Source of the DNA: Roseivivax marinus
GTDB taxonomy: Bacteria > Pseudomonadota > Alphaproteobacteria > Rhodobacterales > Rhodobacteraceae
Assembly: GCF_900109705.1 (NCBI RefSeq)
Contig: NZ_FOAI01000011.1
Coordinates: forward strand, 62,001-126,000
Reading direction: 5' to 3'
DNA: 64,000 bases
Part shown: in pieces, positions 8,675 through 18,137 of the stretch
How the letters are laid out: every line of letters begins with the position of its first letter
How positions within the stretch are numbered: position 1 is the stretch's first letter
Notes under the pieces: model-generated
What the model saw: only the letters and a program-made list of their open reading frames with translations
Databases searched by the model: none
Told to the model about the DNA's origin: nothing
Translations under genes and position numbers: made by a program

Positions 8675-9826
8675 TCACCGCCTGCGCGGCTCGGGGAGGC
8701 CCCGGGCCGCGTATATGCTCCAGATCGCGGGCAGGAAGAACGTCGCGAGCAGCGCGAGGGCAAAGAACTCCTCTCCCCGCGTGCCGACCATGTAGGCCGT
8801 GACGACCTGCGACAGGGCGACCCCCATCTGCACCAGCGCGGTCAGCCATTGCGAGACGTGGCGCGCCGACAGCGAGACCTCTCCGAGAAAGCGCGCACAG
8901 GTCATGTTCACCGCGATCTCGAACAGGCACAGGGCCACCACCGCGACCGCGAGCGTACCCACCTGGAACAGCTCCACTGTGGCACAGGCCAGAAGCGGCG
9001 CCGCCACGAAGAAGGCACGCCGCGGCACCTGTGCCGGAATCCGATGCAAGCCGAAGATGGTCACCGCCGCTGCCAACCGCGCGGCGCCGAGGATCGCGAC
9101 AATCGACATGGCCGGGAAAGCATCCTCGGCCAGCACCGGCAGGTAGTTCAGGAAGGCGATGACGCCGCCGAAGAACGGCACGATCCACAGCGCGAGCCGT
9201 CCCACGCCTGCCGCGTCGCGCCAGAGTTCGCGCAGGCGGGGACGTGCCGTCGCCACGCGGATTGGCCTCACGACGGCCGGGCCGCTCAGCATCAATCCGA
9301 CCGCCACGAGGACCACGCCGCCTTGCAGGACCTGAGTGAACAGCATGGCAGAGGGCAACGAGATCCCGGGTCGGGCCAGCGTCGTCATCAGCACGAGAGC
9401 CGAAAGCGCCATCGACAGCGAAAGTCGCACCGAGAACGCCGCCACAGGGTTGGGCCCCCGTGCAGCGACCAGCATTCCCATGTACTGCAACGCGCCGCTG
9501 GCGGCCCCGAGGCCGAGCCAAACGGCCAGCCGCAGGCCCGTGACAGGTCCGGCAGACACCAGCAGCAGCACCTGCGCGAGCAGGGCCACGGCAAGAATCT
9601 CGCGCAGGCGCAGGCCGCCCGGCCGCAGCACCGGCGCGCCGAAGGACGCGATCACCTGTCCGAGGAACAGCATCCCCGCCAGCCAGCCCGCGCCCAGAAG
9701 CGACGCGCCGCCCTGCCCGTAAGCGATGGTGAGATAGAGCGGCAGGCTTTGGGGGATCAGGGAGCCCGCCGCGCTGAGCAGACACGCCCCGAAGACCGGA
9801 CGCGAGAGGACCTCAACTCGCGACAT
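8675..9826 (-). CDS. Major facilitator superfamily (MFS) transporter
   Basis: The protein has 383 residues and about twelve hydrophobic segments, beginning at VFGACLLSAAGSLIPQSLPLYL and ending with the helix ALALLATFFLPAIWSIYAA. It has no recognised substrate signature. The ATG at 9826 lies 14 bases inside the end of the DUF6065 gene, so the two are likely co-translated. Its TGA (8675-8677) abuts the TGA of the repeat gene on the other strand, the two forming a shared TGATCA. Convergence with a small repeat peptide makes export of a peptide or small product thinkable, but that is only inference. Confidence 0.85.
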   Translation of the reverse strand: MSRVEVLSRPVFGACLLSAAGSLIPQSLPLYLTIAYGQGGASLLGAGWLAGMLFLGQVIASFGAPVLRPGGLRLREILAVALLAQVLLLVSAGPVTGLRLAVWLGLGAASGALQYMGMLVAARGPNPVAAFSVRLSLSMALSALVLMTTLARPGISLPSAMLFTQVLQGGVVLVAVGLMLSGPAVVRPIRVATARPRLRELWRDAAGVGRLALWIVPFFGGVIAFLNYLPVLAEDAFPAMSIVAILGAARLAAAVTIFGLHRIPAQVPRRAFFVAAPLLACATVELFQVGTLAVAVVALCLFEIAVNMTCARFLGEVSLSARHVSQWLTALVQMGVALSQVVTAYMVGTRGEEFFALALLATFFLPAIWSIYAARGLPEPRRR

Positions 9827-10580
9827 CTTCCCTGCCCGGCGCCCGCGCCTTCCGCGCACGACGCACCTGCGCTCCGTAGGTGCCGGGGCCGGTTCGAGGC
9901 TCCGACAGGCCCGGCATCCGCGTCGTGCCGCGCAGGGCTTGCCAGTCGAAATCCTCCGCCTCGAGATCGCGGAGGTCCAGCCTTTGCGCCGCCGGCCCGG
10001 CATAGGCCTCGCGCGGGATCGGCTGGACCTGGAACAGCGGCACGTCGCGCGGGATCAGGATCTCGGTGTCCGTCTTGACCAGCCGCAGGTTCACGAAGAG
10101 CGGCATGGGCGCGAACGTGTCCGTCTCGACGATGGCCTCGTAGGCGAACCACGCGGCCGAGGCGTGGATGTTCGGCAGCGGCCGGATGTTGAGCGCCCAG
10201 CCCGGCGCGGTCTGCACGAAAAGCCCGCTCCAGACCTGGATCACCGACGGCTCGAAGAGAGATGTCAGCGCCGAGGGCGCACGGTCGCGAAATTCCGGGG
10301 GACAGATGGAATTCCAGCGCTCGGCGATTTCAGGCGGCAGGGGTTCGCTCTGCAATTGCCTCCACCGTCCTTCGTCGGCGACCTGTGCCGTATATCCGTC
10401 GAACATCACGTGGACGTCCATCAGCGGAAACACGTACCACCCGTAGGCACAGGCGGTGCGCATGGCCTCGCAATACTGAAACGCGCCGAGCGGAATATGA
10501 CCCAGCCCACCCTTGTCTCCGGCCATCGGCTTGAGGAGGTCGGGGGCGACGCTGAAAAACCGAATGAGGGAGTCGTCCAA
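9813..10580 (-). CDS. DUF6065-like protein of unknown function
   Basis: The protein has 255 residues. It lacks a signal peptide and membrane segments. The core contains CEAMRTACAYGWYVFPLMDV near residues 38-57, IQVWSGLFVQTAPGW in the middle, and FVNLRLVKTDTEILIPRDVP followed by LFQVQPIPR. I recognise this pattern as DUF6065, a family without assigned activity. The C-terminus is basic and probably disordered. The start is a TTG at 10580, chosen because a perfect GGAGG sits six bases upstream. It overlaps the MFS gene by 14 bases, so the pair forms a coupled operon. Confidence 0.7.
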   Translation of the reverse strand: MDDSLIRFFSVAPDLLKPMAGDKGGLGHIPLGAFQYCEAMRTACAYGWYVFPLMDVHVMFDGYTAQVADEGRWRQLQSEPLPPEIAERWNSICPPEFRDRAPSALTSLFEPSVIQVWSGLFVQTAPGWALNIRPLPNIHASAAWFAYEAIVETDTFAPMPLFVNLRLVKTDTEILIPRDVPLFQVQPIPREAYAGPAAQRLDLRDLEAEDFDWQALRGTTRMPGLSEPRTGPGTYGAQVRRARKARAPGREDVAS

Positions 10581-11019
10581 GCCAGACCTCCGGACCGTGG
10601 CGCGACGGGTGACACGCTTTCACGTCACCTTGGCACATCCGGTTGTGTGCGCAAATGGCGAATTTCGCGTCATTTCCCGCCCCGCCTGAAATGACCGCCA
10701 GAGACGCCCGAAATGAAGACGCGGGCGGAATGAATCTTATTTTCCGAGATTATAGGTTCAGGAGGTCAGCTTGCGCGGGGACCGCGCATCGCCCGGATGG
10801 GAGGACGAAGCGAAGCTCTGGAGAGGAGGCGGACGAAGACCTGAATACAGCCGTGCCGGTCATGGCTCGGGTCATGGGCATGTTCACTGTCGATACGACG
10901 AACACACTCATGTCTCAGGTATGAACCGGGACGAGGCAGCGCACCGCGGATGGAACATGCACGGCGTGATGCCGGGCCAGCTCAATGTCGAGGGATGGAC
11001 CCCGGCGGATCGGAATGGC
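10581..11019. other. Intergenic region, no convincing gene
   Basis: The open frames here (for example 10643-10924 on the plus strand) have no recognisable domain or codon bias. The part next to 10580 must hold the promoter of the DUF6065-MFS operon. Confidence 0.4.
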
Positions 11020-11169
11020 TCAGGCGAGCGTGCGCACGACGGCGGCGATGATCGCGACCCAGGCCGCGACCGACAGCAGCGCAGCCGGAACAAGCCAGGC
11101 GGCGCGCGGATAGCTGCGCGCTTCGCGGGCCGGGACGTCCGTCAGGTTGATGCGTTCTGCGCGTTCCAT
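11020..11169 (-). CDS. Small single-span membrane protein, 49 residues
   Basis: ATG at 11169 with GAGGG three bases upstream, TGA at 11020-11022. The sequence begins MERAERINLTDVPAREARS and continues with a hydrophobic helix (AAWLVPAALLSVAAWVAIIAAVV) flanked by Arg, ending RTLA. Codon usage is strongly GC in third positions, like neighbouring genes. I do not recognise a family; it resembles the many one-helix proteins found beside tRNA genes and in stress loci. Confidence 0.55.
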   Translation of the reverse strand: MERAERINLTDVPAREARSYPRAAWLVPAALLSVAAWVAIIAAVVRTLA

Positions 11170-11580
11170 CGACCCTCAGTCGCAGCTTCTCATCGCACTA
11201 GGGGAGCGGGCAGCCAAAGGGGGTGGGAGTCCTTCGGCTGCCCTCGAAGGCAGGGAAATCGCGATGAAATCTGGCCGCTGCCCATATGCACTCAAATAGC
11301 TGGATCCCGGATACATCTCAAGACTCAATTCGCGCAACACCGGGTCACGAAATGTATAGTTAACACGCATTAGGTGAAATTACCTAGGCGATCGTGTCAG
11401 TCGGAGAAGAGGGAGCGTTCGGAGCCGTGCATAGGCCAACGCGGCCGTCACAACGTGCGGAGATCGTTAGTGTAAATCAGCCGACCCGTGTCTCACGCAC
11501 CGCGTTCTGGAGACGGAGGGCCCAAACGCGACCGGACCGCTCTGGGCGGCCGTACGGGCTCAAAATCTCTTGAGAGAAAA
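11170..11580. other. Intergenic region with a strong hairpin
   Basis: No coding frame is supported. GGGCAGCC (11208-11215) and GGCTGCCC (11236-11243) pair perfectly, and the inner AAGGG/TCCTT bases extend the stem after one mismatch. There is no T run, so it is not a classical terminator; it could be part of a structured RNA. Confidence 0.4.
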
Positions 11581-11667
11581 TGGTGCGGTCGAGAAGACTC
11601 GAACTTCCACGGGAGTTACCCCACAGCGACCTCAACGCTGCGCGTCTACCAATTCCGCCACGACCGC
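11581..11667 (-). tRNA. tRNA-Leu (anticodon GAG)
   Basis: On the minus strand the gene starts GCGGTCGTGGCGGAATTGG, has an anticodon arm CAGCG-TTGAGGT-CGCTG with GAG in the loop, a long class II variable arm, and a T arm with GTTCGAGTC. The acceptor strand CGACCGC is followed by A and an encoded CCA at 11581-11583. Total 87 bases. Confidence 0.93.
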
Positions 11668-11783
11668 ACTGTCCTTGGCATTGGGTAGCGGGCGTATAGA
11701 CGAGGCGTTCGGGGATGCCAAGGCCCCCTTGCGGGAAATTTTCACGGGCGACGCGGGGTCAGCCGCCGATCCCCTTGCCGGCC

Positions 11784-12584
11784 CTACCGGCAGGTCGACC
11801 AGCGGCCCTCGCGCTTCTCGAAGATGGTGCGTGACAAGACAGAATAACGGTCGTCCTCGGCCCGCGCGCCGTAGCGTTCGATGACCGCGCGCGGCGGCCC
11901 GAGGGTCAGGACGTTGAAGTCGTTGGGCTCGCCCCGGATGCGGGTCGACAAGCCCGTTCCCGCCTGCACCAGAAGAAGGCCCGCCGATGCCGCCAGCGGG
12001 GCGGCCCGCCAGGTGTGGAGGTGCCCGCAGAGCACGATGTCCGCACCCCGGTCGGCCAGCGTACGCAGCCCGGTCTCGGCGCCGCGCATGGGACGCTTCT
12101 CGACGTCGGGGCCGTGCTCGGGCGGATGGTGCATGGCGATGACGCCAAAGTCCCCTGCCTTGCGCGCATCGTCCAGCCGACGTCCCGCCTTCAGCAGCGA
12201 CGCCTCGCGAATCCGTCCGCGCTGCCAGGCATGGGGATCGGCGGTGTTCATGCCGGCGACGACGTAGCCCTCGCCATGGTGCACCGGCTCGAGATCGCGC
12301 GAGACGTACCTGCGGAAGCGGCTCCACGGTTTCAGGAGCCGGACCGCGAGGTTGTCGAGTGGAGTGTCGTGGTTTCCCGGCACCGCCAGCACCGGCGGTT
12401 CGAGCTGATCGAGGAAGGCACGGGCCGAGCGGAACTGCGCCCGCCTCGCGCGCTGCGTCAGGTCTCCGGAGACGACGACCAGATCAAGGTCGGCGCCGTT
12501 CAGGACGTCGATCAGCGGCGCCACCAGCTCCGGGCGGTCGCGGCCGAAGTGCAGGTCGGAGAGATGTGCGATACGGCCGGTCAT
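11784..12584 (-). CDS. Metallophosphoesterase (cyclic-nucleotide phosphodiesterase-like)
   Basis: The protein has 266 residues with all calcineurin-like metal-binding motifs in order: HLSDLHFG near residue 7, SGDLTQRA around 40, PGNHD around 70, MHHPPEH near 150 and CGHLHTW near 185. This matches the CpdA/Icc branch, whose members cleave 3',5'-cAMP, but other phosphoesters are possible. The ATG overlaps the stop of the upstream lipid-kinase gene as ATGA, so both are co-translated. Confidence 0.85.
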   Translation of the reverse strand: MTGRIAHLSDLHFGRDRPELVAPLIDVLNGADLDLVVVSGDLTQRARRAQFRSARAFLDQLEPPVLAVPGNHDTPLDNLAVRLLKPWSRFRRYVSRDLEPVHHGEGYVVAGMNTADPHAWQRGRIREASLLKAGRRLDDARKAGDFGVIAMHHPPEHGPDVEKRPMRGAETGLRTLADRGADIVLCGHLHTWRAAPLAASAGLLLVQAGTGLSTRIRGEPNDFNVLTLGPPRAVIERYGARAEDDRYSVLSRTIFEKREGRWSTCR

Positions 12585-13585
12585 GCATCCCCGTGACCGG
12601 CATCCTCGGACGGGCCGCCGCTCTCGAGCGGCGTCTTGCGCTCGGGCGGCAGCACCACGTGCAGCGCGTTGTCGTGCATCCGGAAGCGGAACGGCGAGGT
12701 CAGCTTGAACCGCTCGCCATCCATCGCGACGGTCTGCGTGCGGCGCGAGGTCTCGATGACGATGTCTCGCCCGGTGAACAGCTCGAAGTCGCGGTTCAAC
12801 ACCATGCCCTTCGAGGCGAGCCGGAGCGCGCGAAGCAGAAGCTCCCATCGGGTCGAATCGGGAGCGACGTAAAGCGCGAATTCTCCACGCTCGACCGCGT
12901 CAGATCCCTCGAGCCCGAAATACTCGAGCTGGAACGCACTGCGGCCGATGAAGGCCAACGGCGTGCGGCGGCGCTGAACGGTGCCGCCGACATTCACGGA
13001 CATCCTCATGGGCCTGCGGAAGGTCAGGAACGTCATCAGGACCGACCAGTGCGCCGCGATGCGCGACCGGCCCCAGCGCGCGTAGGTGCCCTCACGCTCT
13101 TTCAGGACCTGCGGGTAGATGCCGAGGCTCGCATTGTTGAGAAAGACCGTGCCGTTGACTTCACCCACCGGCACGGCGCGGGTCTCGCCCTCGGCCAGCA
13201 GGTCGATGGCCGCGTCGATGTCCTCGGGGATCTTCAGGCCGCGCGCCACGTAGTTGAAGGTGCCGAGCGGCACGATCCCCAGCCGGCGGCCGGTTCCCGC
13301 AACCTGCCCCGCGACACCCGCGATGGTGCCGTCGCCGCCCGCGGCCACGATCGTGCCGAAGCCATCCTTCATGGCCCGCTGGCAGGCATCCGCGATGCCG
13401 TCGCCGGGATCGACAAGGCGCAGCTCGAAGCGATTGGGGTGCCGGTCGAACGCCGCGCGCATGGTTTCGGCCCGGTCCTCGGCATCGCCGCTTCCCGAGC
13501 CCGAGTTCATCAGCACGCAAATCCGGGTGTCCTGCGACAGAACGAGTCCGGACGGGTCGTGGCTCGGGTCGGTGAGGAGGCTCAT
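12581..13585 (-). CDS. Diacylglycerol/sphingosine kinase-family lipid kinase
   Basis: The protein has 334 residues. The catalytic domain contains [11 protein letters not shown] (N-terminal nucleotide loop), [12 protein letters not shown] (the GGDGT signature, near residue 85) and [12 protein letters not shown]. The C-terminal beta-sandwich domain includes [12 protein letters not shown] and [10 protein letters not shown]. Members of the DagK/YegS group phosphorylate lipid substrates with ATP at the inner membrane. The gene is the first of a two-gene operon with the phosphoesterase, overlapping by four bases, and is divergent from lipB. Confidence 0.87.
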   Translation of the reverse strand: MSLLTDPSHDPSGLVLSQDTRICVLMNSGSGSGDAEDRAETMRAAFDRHPNRFELRLVDPGDGIADACQRAMKDGFGTIVAAGGDGTIAGVAGQVAGTGRRLGIVPLGTFNYVARGLKIPEDIDAAIDLLAEGETRAVPVGEVNGTVFLNNASLGIYPQVLKEREGTYARWGRSRIAAHWSVLMTFLTFRRPMRMSVNVGGTVQRRRTPLAFIGRSAFQLEYFGLEGSDAVERGEFALYVAPDSTRWELLLRALRLASKGMVLNRDFELFTGRDIVIETSRRTQTVAMDGERFKLTSPFRFRMHDNALHVVLPPERKTPLESGGPSEDAGHGDA

Positions 13586-13705
13586 TTCGGGGACCGTCGC
13601 GGTTCAGGGGTTCAGAGGCCGAACGTCGCCCGACGAAGGCGGTTCCGGCCTGCGCGAAGGAGGCGCCGATTGACCGCGCGTCGGCCCGGGACTAAGCGGT
13701 CGGAC

Positions 13706-14377
13706 ATGGTGGAATGGGCGATCACTCCGGGACTTACGGACTACGACCACTCGGTCGCGGAGATGGAGGCGCGCGCCGCTGCCATCGCGGACGGCCGTGC
13801 GGACGAGTTGATCTGGCTGGTCGAACATCCACCGCTCTACACGGCCGGAACAAGCGCGCGCGCCGAGGACCTCCGGGACCCCGACCGCTTTCCGGTGCAT
13901 CCGACCAAGCGCGGCGGACAATACACCTATCACGGGCCGGGCCAGCGCGTGGCCTACGTCATGCTCGACGTCGGTCGGCGCGGCCGGGACGTGCGCCGCT
14001 TCGTGCAGGATCTCGAGGCATGGGTGATCGCGGCGCTGGCCGAGTTCGGGCTGACCGGGCATGTGCGCGAAGGCCGCGTCGGCGTCTGGATCGAGCGACC
14101 CGACCGGCCGCCCCTGCCCTCTGGCGCGATGGCCGAGGACAAGATCGCCGCCATCGGCATCCGCCTGCGTCGCTGGGTCAGTTTTCACGGCATCTCGATC
14201 AACGTGGAGCCGGAGCTGTCGCATTTCGACGGGATCGTACCCTGCGGGATCACCGATTATGGCGTGACGAGCCTCGTGGACCTCGGCCTGCCCGTGACCA
14301 TGGATGACGTGGATGTGGCGCTTCGGCGCAGCTTTGCCGACGTCTTCGCCGACGCGCCCGCGCCCGCCGGCGACTGA
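13706..14377 (+). CDS. lipB: Octanoyltransferase LipB
   Basis: The protein has 223 residues and moves octanoyl groups from acyl carrier protein to lipoyl domains in the cytoplasm, the first step of lipoate synthesis. Visible motifs are [12 protein letters not shown] (substrate tunnel), the catalytic Lys in [10 protein letters not shown] (Lys146), [12 protein letters not shown], and the catalytic Cys in VPCGITDYG (Cys180). The frame is open far upstream, but homology begins only at [13 protein letters not shown], so the ATG at 13706 is the start. It is divergent from the lipid kinase. Confidence 0.94.
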   Translation: MVEWAITPGLTDYDHSVAEMEARAAAIADGRADELIWLVEHPPLYTAGTSARAEDLRDPDRFPVHPTKRGGQYTYHGPGQRVAYVMLDVGRRGRDVRRFVQDLEAWVIAALAEFGLTGHVREGRVGVWIERPDRPPLPSGAMAEDKIAAIGIRLRRWVSFHGISINVEPELSHFDGIVPCGITDYGVTSLVDLGLPVTMDDVDVALRRSFADVFADAPAPAGD

Positions 14378-14392
14378 CCTCGCACGCGGCGC

Positions 14393-14605
14393 CTACCGTC
14401 CGGCGGTCAGCAGGGCGTGGCGCAGGATGTCGCGGCGCGCGATGCCAAGCCGCGCGAGTTCCTCGTCGCTCATGCTTCGCAGTTCCGCGGTGCGCGCCCG
14501 GATCGCCCGGGCCCGCGTGTCGAAGGGCGTGTCGAGCAGCCCGCGCAGGGCGGCGATCGGCTGGAAGAGGGTCGCATCGCGACCGGTCGTGTCGAAGAAG
14601 GCCAT
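14393..14605 (-). CDS. DUF1127-family small protein
   Basis: The protein has 70 residues. The C-terminal part (LRSMSDEELARLGIARRDILRHAL) fits the DUF1127 pattern of an Arg-rich helix followed by SDxELxxLGIxRxDI. Some family members in alphaproteobacteria are small RNA-binding regulators of phosphate or C1 metabolism; this is known for relatives, not shown here. It converges on lipB with a 15-base gap. Confidence 0.8.
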   Translation of the reverse strand: MAFFDTTGRDATLFQPIAALRGLLDTPFDTRARAIRARTAELRSMSDEELARLGIARRDILRHALLTAGR

Positions 14606-14910
14606 GGTTCGGACCCCGATGAAAGCAGCGTCGCCTCCCCCGAAGCGACTGACCTCAATGTAGGCCGTCGGCGAGATTCTGCCCAGTAAGGATTTCCGTG
14701 CTCACGGCGGATTGACTTCTTGACTACCCCGACTGCGATCAAAAGGGCACGATTCGCACCCGTCCGAACCGCCCGCCTGCGACAATTTTCCGATCCCTGC
14801 GACGAAACCTGTCATTGCCGCGCGCGCCCGGCTTTCCTAAAACCGGCGCAGGCCGGGGTGCGGGCGGAGTGTGCCCGCCGCCCTCGAGAACACCATTCCA
14901 GGAGGCATTC
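14606..14910. promoter_or_regulatory. Promoter region between the DUF1127 gene and ctaD
   Basis: This 305-base non-coding stretch feeds two divergent genes. I see no clear sigma-70 pair. It ends in AGGAGG (14900-14905), the ribosome binding site of ctaD. Confidence 0.4.
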
Positions 14911-16584
14911 ATGGCAGACGCCGCCATCCATGGACATGAGCACGAAGACAACCGGGGGTTCTTCACCCGGTGGTTCATGTCCACAAACCACAAGGACATC
15001 GGGATCCTCTACCTGATCGTCGCGGCGCTGATGGGCTTCGTGTCCGTCGCGTTCACGGTCTACATGCGCATGGAGCTGATGAGCCCCGGCGTGCAGTTCA
15101 TGTGCATGGAAGGCGCACGCCTGTTCCCGGCCGCCGCCGGCGAATGCACTCCGAACGGCCACCTGTGGAACGTGCTGATCACCGGCCACGGCATCCTCAT
15201 GATGTTCTTCGTGGTGATTCCGGCGCTGTTCGGCGGTTTCGGCAACTACTTCATGCCGCTGCAGATCGGCGCGCCGGACATGGCGTTCCCGCGTCTCAAC
15301 AACCTGTCCTTCTGGCTGTACGTCGCGGGCTCCACCCTCGCGGTGTGCTCGGTGCTGTCGCCGGGCGGCAACGGCCAGCTCGGCTCGGGCATCGGCTGGG
15401 TGCTGTATCCGCCGCTTTCGGTACGTGAAGGTGGCATCTCGACCGACCTCGCGATCTTCGCCGTGCACGTCTCGGGCGCCTCGTCGATCCTCGGCGCGAT
15501 CAACGTCATCACGACGTTCCTGAACATGCGCGCGCCGGGCATGAGCCTCTTCAAGGTGCCGCTCTTCGCCTGGTCGATCTTCGTGACCGCGTGGCTGATC
15601 CTGCTGTCGCTGCCGGTTCTCGCGGGCGCGATCACCATGCTGCTGACGGACCGCAACTTCGGGACGACCTTCTTCGACCCGTCGGGCGGCGGCGACCCGG
15701 TGCTTTACCAGCACATCCTGTGGTTCTTCGGGCACCCCGAGGTCTACATCATCATCCTGCCCGGCTTCGGCATCATCAGCCACGTCATCGCGACATTCTC
15801 GCGCAAGCCGATCTTCGGCTACCTGCCGATGGTCTGGGCGATCATCGCGATCGGTGCGCTCGGCTTCGTCGTGTGGGCGCACCACATGTACACCGTCGGC
15901 ATGTCGCTGACCCAGCAGTCCTACTTCATGCTGGCCACGATGGTCATCGCGGTACCGACGGGCGTGAAGGTGTTCAGCTGGATCGCGACGATGTGGGGCG
16001 GCTCGATCGAGTTCAAGACGCCGATGCTCTGGGCGTTCGGCTTCCTGTTCCTGTTCACCGTGGGCGGCGTCACCGGCATCGTCCTGTCGCAGGCCGGCAT
16101 CGACCGCGCCTACCACGACACCTACTACGTCGTGGCGCACTTCCACTACGTGATGTCGCTGGGCGCCGTCTTCGCCATCTTCGCGGGGATCTACTTCTAC
16201 TTCCCAAAGATGACCGGCAAGATGTACCCGGAATGGGCCGGCAAGCTGCACTTCTGGGCGATGTTCATCGGGGCCAACCTGACGTTCTTCCCGCAGCACT
16301 TCCTGGGCCGTCAGGGCATGCCGCGGCGCTACATCGACTACCCGGACGCCTTCGCGCTCTGGAACCACGTGTCGAGCTGGGGCGCCTTCCTGTCCTTCGC
16401 GTCCTTCGTGTTCTTCTTCGGCGTCATCGCCTACTCGCTGCTGAAGGGCGAGAAGCAGACCGCGGCCAACCCGTGGAATGAATACGCCGACACGCTCGAG
16501 TGGACCCTGCCCTCGCCGCCGCCGGAGCACACCTTCGAGCAGCTGCCGAAGCGCGAGGACTGGGACAAGTCCCCGGCCCACTGA
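14911..16584 (+). CDS. ctaD: Cytochrome c oxidase (aa3-type) subunit I
   Basis: The protein has 557 residues and twelve predicted helices, inner membrane. Ligand motifs are intact: the His of [12 protein letters not shown] (heme a), [13 protein letters not shown] with the CuB His cross-linked to Tyr, the CuB pair in [10 protein letters not shown], and [10 protein letters not shown] with the heme a3 and heme a ligands. It reduces O2 to water and pumps protons. AGGAGG lies five bases before the ATG; the frame is open further upstream without homology. As in Paracoccus and Rhodobacter, subunit I is a single gene separated from the other subunits; ctaA for its heme A is at 31112 in this window. 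Confidence 0.97.
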   Translation: MADAAIHGHEHEDNRGFFTRWFMSTNHKDIGILYLIVAALMGFVSVAFTVYMRMELMSPGVQFMCMEGARLFPAAAGECTPNGHLWNVLITGHGILMMFFVVIPALFGGFGNYFMPLQIGAPDMAFPRLNNLSFWLYVAGSTLAVCSVLSPGGNGQLGSGIGWVLYPPLSVREGGISTDLAIFAVHVSGASSILGAINVITTFLNMRAPGMSLFKVPLFAWSIFVTAWLILLSLPVLAGAITMLLTDRNFGTTFFDPSGGGDPVLYQHILWFFGHPEVYIIILPGFGIISHVIATFSRKPIFGYLPMVWAIIAIGALGFVVWAHHMYTVGMSLTQQSYFMLATMVIAVPTGVKVFSWIATMWGGSIEFKTPMLWAFGFLFLFTVGGVTGIVLSQAGIDRAYHDTYYVVAHFHYVMSLGAVFAIFAGIYFYFPKMTGKMYPEWAGKLHFWAMFIGANLTFFPQHFLGRQGMPRRYIDYPDAFALWNHVSSWGAFLSFASFVFFFGVIAYSLLKGEKQTAANPWNEYADTLEWTLPSPPPEHTFEQLPKREDWDKSPAH

Positions 16585-16609
16585 GGCACACACCTCCAAA
16601 ATCAGGAAA

Positions 16610-16634
16610 GGCCCCGCACGTGCGGGGCCTTTTC
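16610..16634 (+). terminator. Rho-independent terminator of ctaD
   Basis: A perfect 20-base palindrome (GGCCCCGCAC/GTGCGGGGCC, 16610-16629) starts 26 bases past the ctaD stop, preceded by AAA and followed by a short T run (TTTTC). Confidence 0.85.
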
Positions 16635-16715
16635 GTTTCCATCGCCCCGCCGGCGGGTCCGCGCTGCCCCGAGGGCGTCGACACCGCCCGGACCCGTGCT
16701 AGAACGCTTTCCGAC

Positions 16716-17210
16716 ATGCCCTACCGCTGGACAGACGATCGCCCCGACATGCCGGCCGAGCTGCGGCTCTGGCCGCACAACTCGCTGCCGCCGGCAGGCT
16801 TCGCCGCGTTCATTCTCGGGACATTCGGCATGGCGACGCTCCCGCTCTACGGGCTGCTGGGGACCAAGCTGCTGTGGGGACTGCTGCCGTTCCTGCTGAT
16901 CGCGCTTGCCGGGATGTACTACGCCCTGCGCCGGAACGAGTCGGACCGCCGCATCCTCGAGGTGCTCACGGTCAGCCGCGAGGCGGTCGAACTCGTGCGT
17001 CACGATCCCAGGGGGCAAGAGCGGCGCTGGTCCTGCAATCCCTACTGGACCCGCGTGGCGCTGCACCAGAAAGGGGGCCCCGTGCCCAACTACGTCACCC
17101 TCTCGGGCGCCGGCCGCGAGGTCGAGATCGGAGCCTTCCTGTCCGAGGACGAGCGCAAGGCGCTCTACGGAGAGTTGTCGGACCGCGTCGCCAAGTTGGC
17201 ACAGCCCTGA
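16716..17210 (+). CDS. DUF2244 membrane protein
   Basis: The protein has 164 residues. Two adjacent hydrophobic helices (GFAAFILGTFGMATLPLYGLLG and LLWGLLPFLLIALAGMYYAL) are followed by a cytoplasmic domain with WSCNPYWTRVAL and IGAFLSEDER, the DUF2244 signature. These proteins often lie near cytochrome oxidase genes in alphaproteobacteria, which fits the position behind ctaD, but their role is unknown. The stop overlaps the next start as TGATG. Confidence 0.8.
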   Translation: MPYRWTDDRPDMPAELRLWPHNSLPPAGFAAFILGTFGMATLPLYGLLGTKLLWGLLPFLLIALAGMYYALRRNESDRRILEVLTVSREAVELVRHDPRGQERRWSCNPYWTRVALHQKGGPVPNYVTLSGAGREVEIGAFLSEDERKALYGELSDRVAKLAQP

Positions 17211-18109
17211 TGGCACAGGCCCCCGCCACGCCGAAAAGCCGTCGCGCCGCGCTGCTGACCATGGCCCGGGTGGCCCCGGATCGCGCTGCCGCCATGGCCG
17301 GGCTCGCGCCCTCGGAAGAGGCCGCGCTGGCGCTCCGCACCGCCCGCGCCGAACGGGCCCTGCCCGCCGCGGAAGAGGTCGTTTTCCTCCTGCCCCTCGT
17401 CGGCCCCGAGGCGGTGGGCGACTGGGGCGCGGTCTGCCGCCGGCTGACCACCACGCTGCGGAGCTTTCTGGACCAGGACGATCCGCGCTGGCGCGCCGTG
17501 ATCTGCTGCCAGCAACGCCCGGACCTGCCTGACGATTCCCGCATCACCCACTTGCCCTTCGACGATCCGACGCCCGGCAACGACAAGTGGCGCAAGCTTG
17601 CCGCGCTCTGCGATCACCTTGGAGAGACGGCGACGGCACCCGCCTATGCCATGAGCTTCGACGCCGACGACCTGCTGCGACAGGGTACGGTCGCCGAAAT
17701 GCTGTCGCGGCAAGGACCGGGCTTTCTTGCCGAGACGGGCTTTGTACGTGACGTCGCCACGGGGCACGTCGCGCTTGCCGGGCCTCGAAGCCTCCGCACG
17801 CCGCTGCGCAAGCCGTTCTGGAAGCTCTGCGGCTCCTGCGCCGCCCTGCATCACGACCCCGGCCTGCAGCAAAGCGCGGCCTTCCTGCGCGCGATGACGC
17901 AACACGAGCACCGGATGTTCCCCTACCTCGCCGACCTTGCCGGGCAACCGCTTCAACCGCTCTCCCGGCCCTCTGTCCTGTACGAGCTGAACCACGGCGA
18001 GAATTTCGGCGCGCGGCGCGGGCGGGTGTCGTTCAAGACGCGCTTCGTGGCGCGGTTCCGGGTGACCGACCGCGAGACACTGCGCGGGGTGATCCGCGAC
18101 TTTCCGTGA
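17210..18109 (+). CDS. Putative glycosyltransferase-like protein
   Basis: The protein has 299 residues and no signal peptide. EEVVFLLPLVGPEAVGDWG is followed by TLRSFLDQDDPRWRAVICCQQ and by YAMSFDADDLL. The arrangement of an early strand, an inter-strand segment ending in a query-like VICCQQRP, and an acidic DADD motif resembles GT-A glycosyltransferases, where the acidic motif binds the metal and sugar nucleotide. I cannot name the acceptor. It is co-translated with the DUF2244 gene (TGATG). Confidence 0.55.
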   Translation: MAQAPATPKSRRAALLTMARVAPDRAAAMAGLAPSEEAALALRTARAERALPAAEEVVFLLPLVGPEAVGDWGAVCRRLTTTLRSFLDQDDPRWRAVICCQQRPDLPDDSRITHLPFDDPTPGNDKWRKLAALCDHLGETATAPAYAMSFDADDLLRQGTVAEMLSRQGPGFLAETGFVRDVATGHVALAGPRSLRTPLRKPFWKLCGSCAALHHDPGLQQSAAFLRAMTQHEHRMFPYLADLAGQPLQPLSRPSVLYELNHGENFGARRGRVSFKTRFVARFRVTDRETLRGVIRDFP

Positions 18110-18137
18110 TGTGCCGAGGGAGCTCGACTGCGGGCGC

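Noticed and set aside
10643-10924. Plus-strand frame of 93 codons
   Set aside because: No ribosome site, no recognisable domain and mixed composition; likely a chance frame in promoter DNA.
12359-13705. N-terminal extension of the lipB frame
   Set aside because: The frame is open across the antisense of the lipid kinase gene, but LipB homology and normal length start at 13706.
14812-16599. Minus-strand frame of 595 codons opposite ctaD
   Set aside because: Composition is charged and repetitive as expected for a shadow; ctaD is certain.
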